A stretch of 64,000 nt of DNA, taken from positions 1 to 64,000 of the forward strand of contig WRMN01000003.1 in NCBI GenBank assembly GCA_009777095.1. Direction: 5' to 3'. Source of the DNA: Bacteroidales bacterium. GTDB taxonomy: Bacteria; Bacteroidota; Bacteroidia; Bacteroidales; UBA932. This document shows positions 32,309 through 39,254 of this stretch, in pieces (position 1 is the first letter of the stretch; the number at the start of each line of letters is the position of its first letter). The translations under genes and the position numbers were made by a program. The notes beneath the pieces are model-generated. The model saw nothing but the letters and a program-made list of their open reading frames with translations, was not told the DNA's origin and did not search any database.

Positions 32309-34290
32309 CCAATCTTCTTCTTTGGCAAAACGACCCATGGCTCGAACCTTTTAAACAGGTGATTTTCCGCCGTCATGAGCAAGCACTGATTCGCAAACAG
32401 GAGCTGATGTACGGCCATAAGCGCTTGTCTGATGCTGTTAACGGACATTTATACTATGGCCTGCATCTTACCGCCGAAGGGTGGGTGTTCCGCGAGTGGG
32501 CGCCTGATGCTGCGGCTATTTATATTGTCGGAGAATGCAACAACTGGGAAAAATCGCCGGACTATGCGCTGCAAGCTATAGGCAACGGCAATTGGGAAAT
32601 ACATTTGCCAACAGAAACTTTTCACCACTTGTCGTTCTACAAATTGCTGATAGAGTGGGAGGGAGGCAGCGGCCTGCGAATACCGGCTTACGCAACCCGC
32701 GTGGTGCAAAACGAAACAACAAAACTTTTTTCGGCGCAGGTTTGGAATCCGAAGAAAAAATATATATGGAAAAATGCTTCGCCTTTAAAGGTGAAAAACC
32801 CGCTTATTTATGAGGCGCACATAGGAATGAGCGGAGAGGAAGAGCGGGTGGCCACTTATACGGAATTTCGTAAAAATGTGTTGCCGCGGATTGTTGACCT
32901 TGGTTATAACATGATTCAATTGATGGCTATTCAGGAGCACCCTTACTACGGCTCTTTCGGCTATCAGGTATCGAATTTTTTTGCTGCCAGTTCGCGCTTC
33001 GGAACTCCCGACGAGTTAAAGCAGTTGATTGATGAGGCCCACAGCTATGGTATTGCTGTAATTTTAGACATTGTGCATTCTCATGCCGTGCGTAACGAGG
33101 AAGAAGGATTGAGCCGTTTCGACGGTACATATAACCAATACTTTCACGACGGAGAGCGGGGAGAACATCGCCTGTGGAATTCGCGCTGTTTTAACTACGG
33201 CCGCTCCGAAGTGCTGCACTTCCTCTTGTCGAATTGCAAGTATTGGACGGAAGAATACCGTTTCGACGGCTTCCGCTTCGACGGCGTAACCAGCATGATT
33301 TATTTCGACCATGGACTTGGACGCAGTTTTACCGATTACAGCATGTATTTCGACGGCGGTCAAGATGAAGACGCGCTCACCTATCTATCCTTGGCCAATA
33401 CGCTTATTCATGAAATAAATCCCCAAGCGGTAAGCATTGCCGAAGAGGTGAGCGGAATGCCCGGATTGGCCGCCCCTCTTGCTGTCGGAGGCGCAGGTTT
33501 CGACTTTCGCATGAGCATGGGCGTAGCTGATTATTGGATAAAAATTATTAAAGAACAAAAAGACGAGGAATGGAATGTAGGCGAGCTTTTCCACGAGTTA
33601 ACCAACAAACGCGCCGACGAGCGCACCATTAGCTATGCAGAATGCCACGATCAGGCGATGGTGGGCGATAAAACCATTATCTTCCGTTTGATGGATAAGG
33701 AGATGTACGCCGACATGAGCGTGTTGCGCCCTAATCTTATAGTAGAACGCGGCATGGCGCTGCATAAGATGATACGCCTGCTTTCGCTCAGCACGTCCGG
33801 AGACGGCTACCTGAACTTTATGGGCAATGAGTTCGGCCACCCCGAGTGGATTGACTTTCCGCGCGAAGGGAACAACTGGAGCTATCAATATGCGCGGCGC
33901 CAATGGCATTTGCTTGATGATAAAACCCTGCGTTATCAATACCTTTGGGCTTTCGACAAGGCGATGATTGCTTTGGCGCAAAGGGAACAATTCCTTGCGC
34001 AGCGGCCGCAACTGCTTTTACAGCACATTGTCGATCAGGTGCTGGCCTTCAAGCGGGGCGATTTGTTATTTGTTTTTAACTTTCACCCTGAAAAATCATA
34101 TACCGATTACAGGGTTGAAACAGCGCCCGGAAAGTACCTTACGGCTTTAGACAGCGATGCTGTCTCATTCAACGGACTTGCGCGCTTGGATAGCGATGTA
34201 GCGCATTTTACCATCAACGAAAAGGAGAAAAATTACCTGCAATTATACCTCCCGAATAGAACTGCGCAGGTGTTGAAATATTATCCGTAA
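32305..34290 (+). CDS. glgB: 1,4-alpha-glucan branching enzyme
   Basis: 661 residues: N-terminal CBM48 (GWVFREWAPDAAAIYIVGEC), a GH13 barrel and a C-terminal beta domain. The catalytic regions are visible: VILDIVHSHA, DGFRFDGVTSMIYFDHG with the nucleophile Asp, SIAEEVSGMP with the general acid Glu, and YAECHDQAMVGDKT with the third acid. The sequence type is closer to the GH13_8 (eukaryote-like) branching enzymes than to E. coli GlgB, as usual in Bacteroidota. It introduces alpha-1,6 branches in glycogen. Other glycogen genes are not in the window. Confidence 0.94.
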   Translation: MTNLLLWQNDPWLEPFKQVIFRRHEQALIRKQELMYGHKRLSDAVNGHLYYGLHLTAEGWVFREWAPDAAAIYIVGECNNWEKSPDYALQAIGNGNWEIHLPTETFHHLSFYKLLIEWEGGSGLRIPAYATRVVQNETTKLFSAQVWNPKKKYIWKNASPLKVKNPLIYEAHIGMSGEEERVATYTEFRKNVLPRIVDLGYNMIQLMAIQEHPYYGSFGYQVSNFFAASSRFGTPDELKQLIDEAHSYGIAVILDIVHSHAVRNEEEGLSRFDGTYNQYFHDGERGEHRLWNSRCFNYGRSEVLHFLLSNCKYWTEEYRFDGFRFDGVTSMIYFDHGLGRSFTDYSMYFDGGQDEDALTYLSLANTLIHEINPQAVSIAEEVSGMPGLAAPLAVGGAGFDFRMSMGVADYWIKIIKEQKDEEWNVGELFHELTNKRADERTISYAECHDQAMVGDKTIIFRLMDKEMYADMSVLRPNLIVERGMALHKMIRLLSLSTSGDGYLNFMGNEFGHPEWIDFPREGNNWSYQYARRQWHLLDDKTLRYQYLWAFDKAMIALAQREQFLAQRPQLLLQHIVDQVLAFKRGDLLFVFNFHPEKSYTDYRVETAPGKYLTALDSDAVSFNGLARLDSDVAHFTINEKEKNYLQLYLPNRTAQVLKYYP

Positions 34291-34339
34291 TCTCACTCTT
34301 CTCCAATCGTCATTGTGATATGCGACCATTACCCACTAA

Positions 34340-35890
34340 TCATTGGTTTGTCTGGCCTTTTTTGATTTGGGTCAGCATAATTTTAATTTCGGCAATCAAA
34401 AGTATTCCGAATAATACGGAGAACATAATGAAAGTAGTTTGCACTGCGCCTGTTTTCACGCCGGAAATAGCTGCCGACACCGGCATCAAATCCTGTATAG
34501 CCCATGGTTGGCGTCCTACTTCTGCCACAATCCAACCTGCGTAAGTGGCTATGTAGGCTAAGAAAATGCTCCAAATACCGATATGCAGGAACCAGCGGCG
34601 TTTTTCCAATTGATTCCTATGTTGCCACCACCAGGCTAACAGGAACAGCAATATAAAATACCCGCCCAGCATCACCATAACATGAAAACTGTAAAATACC
34701 AAGGGAACATTGGGTATCAACTCTTTCGGATCGCTCAGGTAGCCATAGCCGAAATATTGAAAATGCTGCTCCAAAACAGATTTATGAACCGCCATGAGCG
34801 TATCATTGCCTGCTTCTTTGGCTATCATATAGCCGGCGAATGCTTCTCTTGCCGTTTCGCCTCTGCGCGCTTTTTCTTCAAAGGACAAGGCAGGCAAGGC
34901 TGTTGCCTCCTTTGCGTAAGGAATATATTCTCCTTCAATAATATTTTTTATACCGGGGACATAAGCGTCGGTGGAGCCGAAACTCAACCACGACAGCATT
35001 CCCGGCATTGAAATCTTAAACAGGTAAGGATCTTGGTTATCGTCATACTTTTTATTATGATTTAAGACGCCGAACAAGACTAAAGGAGCATTGGTTTGCC
35101 CCTCGTACAAACCTTCCATGGCGGCTAATTTCATAGGTTGTGTTTTTGCCACCTGCTGCGCCGAGCCATCGCCGGTCCAAATCAATGCGCAAAGTCCCAT
35201 CAAGCCGAAGACCGAGGCTAATTTAATGCTTTTCATAGCCATCTGCGTTTCGCGTTTACGCAAGAGGAGCCAGCAACTCACGCCAATCACAAAGGCGGCC
35301 GACAACACAAAACCCGAAGTAACAGTATGGAAAAATTTATTTATTGCCACAGGCGAAAAGAGTATATCCCAGAAATTGACCATTTCATTGCGGGCTGTGT
35401 CGGGATTGAAAGCTACACCTATAGGATATTGCATCCAGGCATTGGCTACCAAAATCCATAGCGCCGAGAGATTGGCTCCAATAGCTACTAACCACGTGGA
35501 AGTAAGGTGAAAACGCTTGCTTACCTTATTCCATCCAAAAAACATTACGGCCAAAAAAGTCGTTTCTAAAAAGAAAGCAACAATGCCTTCAATAGCTAAA
35601 GGCGCACCGAAAATATCGCCTACAAACCAAGAGTAATTACTCCAGTTCGTTCCGAACTGAAACTCCAAAATCAAGCCGGTAGCCACGCCCATAGCGAAAT
35701 TAATACCGAAAAGTTTCATCCAGAATTTCTCTGTGCGTTTCCAAAATTCGTTGCCTGTACGCACGTACATCGTTTCCATAATGGCCAGCATGATGCCCAG
35801 CCCAAGGGTCAACGGTACAAAGGTCCAATGGAACAAGGCAGTTAAAGCAAACTGCGCCCGCGACCACTCAACTAAAGCAGATAAAAACAT
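34340..35890 (-). CDS. cydA: Cytochrome bd ubiquinol oxidase subunit I
   Basis: 516 residues with about nine membrane helices. Subunit I hallmarks: WSRAQFALTALFHWTFVPLT (His for heme b595 side), FGINFAMGVATGLILEFQFG, and GMLSWLSFGSTDAYVPGIKN with the Q-loop region. It oxidises quinol and reduces O2 at low oxygen together with subunit II. The gene for subunit II (cydB) would normally follow, but the next 50 bases end at the glgB gene, so it is absent here. A DUF4492 gene precedes it, as in other Bacteroidales. Confidence 0.94.
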   Translation of the reverse strand: MFLSALVEWSRAQFALTALFHWTFVPLTLGLGIMLAIMETMYVRTGNEFWKRTEKFWMKLFGINFAMGVATGLILEFQFGTNWSNYSWFVGDIFGAPLAIEGIVAFFLETTFLAVMFFGWNKVSKRFHLTSTWLVAIGANLSALWILVANAWMQYPIGVAFNPDTARNEMVNFWDILFSPVAINKFFHTVTSGFVLSAAFVIGVSCWLLLRKRETQMAMKSIKLASVFGLMGLCALIWTGDGSAQQVAKTQPMKLAAMEGLYEGQTNAPLVLFGVLNHNKKYDDNQDPYLFKISMPGMLSWLSFGSTDAYVPGIKNIIEGEYIPYAKEATALPALSFEEKARRGETAREAFAGYMIAKEAGNDTLMAVHKSVLEQHFQYFGYGYLSDPKELIPNVPLVFYSFHVMVMLGGYFILLFLLAWWWQHRNQLEKRRWFLHIGIWSIFLAYIATYAGWIVAEVGRQPWAIQDLMPVSAAISGVKTGAVQTTFIMFSVLFGILLIAEIKIMLTQIKKGQTNQ

Positions 35891-35891
35891 A

Positions 35892-35927
35892 TAGTTTAAA
35901 GTTTAAAGTTCAAGGTTCAAAGTTTAA
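35892..35927. repeat. 7-bp tandem repeat array (AGTTTAA/AGTTCAA)
   Basis: About five 7-bp units lie between the DUF4492 stop and the cydA start. Reverse-complement units (TTTGAAC, TTTAAAC) lie at 36156-36184 on the other side of the DUF4492 gene. Confidence 0.8.
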
Positions 35928-36076
35928 GGGCGGTTAATGAGGTGAAAGACAAGAATAATGAGCAGAAAAAACAAAATTTTAAGCCCTATTATCCGCCAAA
36001 GCGTTTTACCGACAGTCATGCTGCGGAAACCATCGTAATAAAAACGATAAACGCGATATAAGACAGTATCTTTCAC
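35924..36076 (-). CDS. DUF4492 small membrane protein, cydA partner
   Basis: 50 residues, read from GTG at 36076: VKDTVLYRVYRFYYDGFRSM followed by TVGKTLWRIIGLKILFFLLI and a short tail. One membrane helix fills the second half. The FYYDGFRxMTxGKTLW pattern is typical of DUF4492 proteins that precede cydA in Bacteroidales, which supports the call despite the small size. It may be an accessory subunit of cytochrome bd. Its promoter, TACTTTTG at 36101-36108 with TTG at 36129-36131 (20-bp spacer), also fits. Confidence 0.85.
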   Translation of the reverse strand: MKDTVLYRVYRFYYDGFRSMTVGKTLWRIIGLKILFFLLIILVFHLINRP

Positions 36077-36100
36077 AGGTGCAGGATTAAGATTTCATCG

Positions 36101-36131
36101 CAAAAGTACAAAAAATAATTTATTTAAACAA
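36101..36131 (-). promoter_or_regulatory. Promoter of the DUF4492-cydA operon
   Basis: Minus-strand TTG (36129-36131) and TACTTTTG (36101-36108) with a 20-bp spacer. Confidence 0.6.
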
Positions 36132-36150
36132 GAATAATTAAAATTATTTC

Positions 36151-36158
36151 TACCTTTG
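36151..36158 (+). promoter_or_regulatory. Promoter -7 element of the DUF362 gene
   Basis: TACCTTTG, 34 bases upstream of the DUF362 ATG; the leader is formed by TTTGAAC/TTTAAAC heptamers. Confidence 0.5.
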
Positions 36159-36192
36159 AACCTTAAACTTTGAACTTTAAACTTAATATTGT

Positions 36193-37128
36193 ATGGAACG
36201 TCGTAATTTTCTCAAAACTGCTATTTTAGGCAGCTTAACAGCCGGTCTTTCACTAAAAAACAACCTGTTATCCGCACAGGATAAAAGCTCAAATTTCGGC
36301 AATGAATACGATTTGGCAGCGGTAATGGGCGGCGAGCCCGACGCCATGTATGCCAAAGCTATTGAGGCGCTTGGCGGTATAAAGAAATTTGTAAAACAGG
36401 GGCAGAAGGTAGTAGTCAAACCCAACATAGGCTGGAATAAAACGCCGGAATTGGCCGCCAACACCAATCCAATATTGGTGGGAGCCATTATCAGAGATTG
36501 TCTCAAAGCAGGCGCTAAGGAAGTAGTTGTATTTGACCACACCTGCAACAATTGGCAGGACTGCTACAAAAACAGCGGCATAGAAGAGGCGGTAAAAGCG
36601 GCAGGTGGAAAAATGGCTTTCGGCCATGAAGAAAAATATTACCGCGAAGTTAAAATACCCGGAGCTAAACGGCTGAATATCGCAAAGATACACGAAGCTA
36701 TACTTGATTGCGATGTATGGATTAATGTTCCTGTCTTAAAACATCATAGCGGCGCCAAAATGACTATTGCTTTGAAAAATTATATGGGTATTGTTTGGGA
36801 TCGCCGTTTCTTTCATGCCAACGATTTGCAGCAATGTATTGCCGATAGCGCCCTGTTCAGTAAAAAGCCGATATTGAATATTGTTGACGCTTACCGCATT
36901 GTAACGGCCAACGGGCCTCAGAATCACACTTTGGCCGATGTGCAAACGCCAAAGGCACTGTTCATGTCCGCCGATATAGTAGCTGTGGACGCGGCCTCCG
37001 CAAAATTCTTCAACCAATTCACCGACATATCCTTAGCCGACGTAGGGCACATAAACATCGCCAACAGCCTGAAGATAGGCACGAGTGATATTGATAAGTT
37101 GAGGGTGAGTAGGATAATGATGAATTGA
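36193..37128 (+). CDS. DUF362 protein with Tat-like signal
   Basis: 311 residues. The N-terminus MERRNFLKTAILGSLTAGLS is a twin-arginine-like signal, pointing to export of a folded protein. The DUF362 body contains VVVKPNIGWNKTPELAANTN, then VVVFDHTCNNWQDCYKNSG, VLKHHSGAKMTIALKNYMGI and a late DAASAKFF. Proteins of this family are found next to polyferredoxins, as here (next gene), so a redox or cofactor-related role in the periplasm is likely. The stop codon lies inside a 7-bp tandem array. Confidence 0.85.
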   Translation: MERRNFLKTAILGSLTAGLSLKNNLLSAQDKSSNFGNEYDLAAVMGGEPDAMYAKAIEALGGIKKFVKQGQKVVVKPNIGWNKTPELAANTNPILVGAIIRDCLKAGAKEVVVFDHTCNNWQDCYKNSGIEEAVKAAGGKMAFGHEEKYYREVKIPGAKRLNIAKIHEAILDCDVWINVPVLKHHSGAKMTIALKNYMGIVWDRRFFHANDLQQCIADSALFSKKPILNIVDAYRIVTANGPQNHTLADVQTPKALFMSADIVAVDAASAKFFNQFTDISLADVGHINIANSLKIGTSDIDKLRVSRIMMN

Positions 37129-37379
37129 GAATTGAGAGTTGAGAATTGAGAGTTTTGCTTCGCCGCTAAGGTGGCTCGCAATTTTTATCAACCTTTATTC
37201 GTCATTGCGAGGAACGAAGCAGGAAACAACCCACAATGACAAACAAATCAACAGTTAAACAAATAATCGCAAATCGCATATCAAATAAACAGTTAAACGC
37301 TAAACATTGATTGCTTCGTACCTCGCAATGACAAACAAATAACCAAATCAACACATAAATCATAATTCATAACTCCTAA
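37122..37379. repeat. Composite repeat region between DUF362 and polyferredoxin genes
   Basis: It begins with heptamers GAATTGA x2, GAGTTGA, GAATTGA and GAGTTTT (37122-37156). A degenerate palindromic copy follows (37157-37181), then GTCATTGCGAGGAACGAAGCA (37201-37221) and its inverse GATTGCTTCGTACCTCGCAATGAC (37309-37332). ACAAATCAACAGTTAAAC-type low-complexity sequence lies between and after them. The inverted copies could pair into a long hairpin. No gene is visible here. Confidence 0.85.
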
Positions 37380-38882
37380 ATGTACAAATTCTTACGTCGC
37401 CTGAGAGTGGTAGTTTCGCTCTTGTTTTTTTTCCTTATTCTCTTTTGTTTCATCAATGTTTATCAGTTTGCGGGACAATGGCAGGCTTTGCCTTTGGGCT
37501 GGCAGTTGATTCCGGCTATATTGGCCGGCAGTTTTGCGGTGATAATCGTTCTGCTGCTGCTCACCTTATTATTCGGACGTATCTACTGCTCCACGCTGTG
37601 CCCGTTGGGAACCTATCAGGATATTGTGCGCCGAATAGCCAACCTCTTTAAAAGCAAAAAAGCGCGCCGATTAAATTACAGCAAACCCCGCAATATGCTA
37701 CGCTATGCAATATTAATTGTTATGGTGATGGTAGCGCTCCTTGGCAGCAGCCTGCTGTTGTTATGGCTCGACCCGTACAGCAATTTTGGCCGTATAGCCG
37801 CTAATCTTTTCAATCCCGCAGTCATCTTTCTCGGCAACAACTTATCCTACATTATCGACACTATACCGGCACATGGTTACCACACTTTTACCCTTTCCGC
37901 TACTATTGCCGCTATGGCCGTCTTTATCATCATTACCGTATTTGCGGCCTTGCGTGGAAGGTTATACTGCAATTTAATTTGTCCTGTAGGAGCGCTTTTG
38001 GGACTTATTGCCAAATACGCATTGTTTAAACTACAGATTAATGCGGAACATTGCACCCGCTGCTCCCTTTGCACCAGCCAATGCAAAGCGCAATGTATAG
38101 ATGTGGAAAAACAAGCAATAGACAACAGCCGCTGTGTGCAGTGTTTAAATTGCACCCTAAGTTGTAAACTCAAGGGCATCAGTTACAAAAACAGCTATAA
38201 AGCTAAACAAAGCACAGAGATCAAGGGCGTAAATACCAATCGACGGCTCTTTCTGGGCGCTATGGGCGGCATAGCCTTCTCCGGAGTTGCCCATAAAGCG
38301 CTTCCCCTTCGCAGTGTCGCCGACAATGAGAAAGCCCTTTGCCCAGCGGGATCATTAGGCCTGGAACATTTCAAAGCCCATTGTACTGCCTGCCATGCCT
38401 GCATTGCCAACTGTCCTTCGCGCGTGCTTCGACCAGCCGTAACCGAATACGGACTTGACGGCTTCCTGCTGCCCGTACTTGATTTTAACCGCTCGTATTG
38501 CAGCTACGCATGTACGCGTTGTTCGGAAATTTGCCCCAATAATGCCATTAAGCCCATTACTAAAGAAGAAAAGGCCGCCATACAAATCGGCAAGGTAAGA
38601 TTTGTACCTAAGCGCTGCGTTGTGATTACCGATGAAACCGACTGCGGCGCCTGTCAGGAACATTGCCCCGCTCATGCTATTAAGATGGTAAAAATTCGAA
38701 ATGGTTTAATGCTTCCTCAAATAAATCGTGAGCTTTGCATTGGCTGCGGGGGCTGCGAATATATTTGTCCGGCAAGACCCAAAAAGGCTATTTTTGTGGT
38801 AGCCAATACCGTACACGAAACTGCAGCCTTGTATCAAGAGGAAGAAAGGACGGATATTAAGGTGGAGGGGTTTGGGTTTTGA
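37380..38882 (+). CDS. Membrane polyferredoxin, NapH/NapG-like fusion
   Basis: 500 residues. The N-terminal half is a NapH-like membrane domain with YCSTLCPLGTYQDI (about 69-82) and YCNLICPVGALLGL (197-210). Ferredoxin motifs follow (CTRCSLCTSQCKAQC at 225-239, CVQCLNCTLSCK at 252-263). Then TNRRLFLGAMGGIAFSG (286-302) resembles a NapG Tat signal, followed by four more 4Fe-4S motifs (CTACHACIANCP, CTRCSEICP, CGACQEHCP, CIGCGGCEYICP). It looks like a NapH-NapG fusion carrying electrons from quinol to a periplasmic acceptor. It is encoded next to the DUF362 gene. No nitrate reductase gene is near. Confidence 0.87.
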   Translation: MYKFLRRLRVVVSLLFFFLILFCFINVYQFAGQWQALPLGWQLIPAILAGSFAVIIVLLLLTLLFGRIYCSTLCPLGTYQDIVRRIANLFKSKKARRLNYSKPRNMLRYAILIVMVMVALLGSSLLLLWLDPYSNFGRIAANLFNPAVIFLGNNLSYIIDTIPAHGYHTFTLSATIAAMAVFIIITVFAALRGRLYCNLICPVGALLGLIAKYALFKLQINAEHCTRCSLCTSQCKAQCIDVEKQAIDNSRCVQCLNCTLSCKLKGISYKNSYKAKQSTEIKGVNTNRRLFLGAMGGIAFSGVAHKALPLRSVADNEKALCPAGSLGLEHFKAHCTACHACIANCPSRVLRPAVTEYGLDGFLLPVLDFNRSYCSYACTRCSEICPNNAIKPITKEEKAAIQIGKVRFVPKRCVVITDETDCGACQEHCPAHAIKMVKIRNGLMLPQINRELCIGCGGCEYICPARPKKAIFVVANTVHETAALYQEEERTDIKVEGFGF

Positions 38883-39216
38883 AGTTATAAAGTTATAAAG
38901 TATAAAGTTTATAAAGTATAAAGTTATAAAGTTTATAATTGTGGGGATTGTCAAAAAAATGTCGATAAAATATCAATAAAATGTCAAAAAGTTGTTACAA
39001 AGCTTGTGGAAATTTGTTGAAAGTTGGTTAAAATAGGGAAAACTTGTCGAAAATTGAGTTGAAAATTGGTTGAAAACCTGTTAAAAATCACCGAATAGAT
39101 TGTTAAAAAACTGTTAAAAATCATCAAAAACTGTTAAGAATTGTTAAAATTGTCGGTAAATTGTTAAAATGTGTTAAATAAATGTTAATAAAGTGTTGAA
39201 ATATATAAAAGATTAA
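38883..39216. repeat. Intergenic region with 7-9-bp array and ~11-bp-phased repeat array
   Basis: 38883-38940 holds AAAGTTAT/AAAGTAT/AAAGTTTAT units. From 38948 to about 39190, short motifs recur at about 11-bp steps: first TGTC-type (38948, 38959, 38970, 38981), later GTTGAAAA and GTTAAAAA-type (39058, 39069, 39080, 39102, 39113, then about 10-11 bp). The plus strand is poor in C. No gene of 30 codons or more is supported. The array precedes the promoter of the T9SS adhesin gene. Confidence 0.7.
38948..38985 (-). promoter_or_regulatory. Operator candidate: four half-sites at 11-bp spacing
   Basis: TTGTC (38948), ATGTC (38959), ATATC (38970) and ATGTC (38981), all 11 bp apart. On the minus strand these read GACAT, GATAT, GACAT, GACAA, the same motif and spacing as the array beside the winged-helix regulator (10843-10880). 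It lies about 270 bp upstream of the T9SS gene promoter. Confidence 0.55.
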
Positions 39217-39224
39217 TACCTTTG
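39217..39224 (+). promoter_or_regulatory. Promoter -7 element of the T9SS adhesin gene
   Basis: TACCTTTG, 30 bases upstream of the start codon. Confidence 0.6.
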
Positions 39225-39254
39225 CGGTTAGGAATTTGTTAACATAATTTCATC

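Noticed and set aside
38883-39254. CRISPR array or replication origin
   Set aside because: The repeats are too short and degenerate, without unique spacers of 30 bases. No DnaA boxes of TTATCCACA type and no dnaA, dnaN or gyrB genes are nearby.
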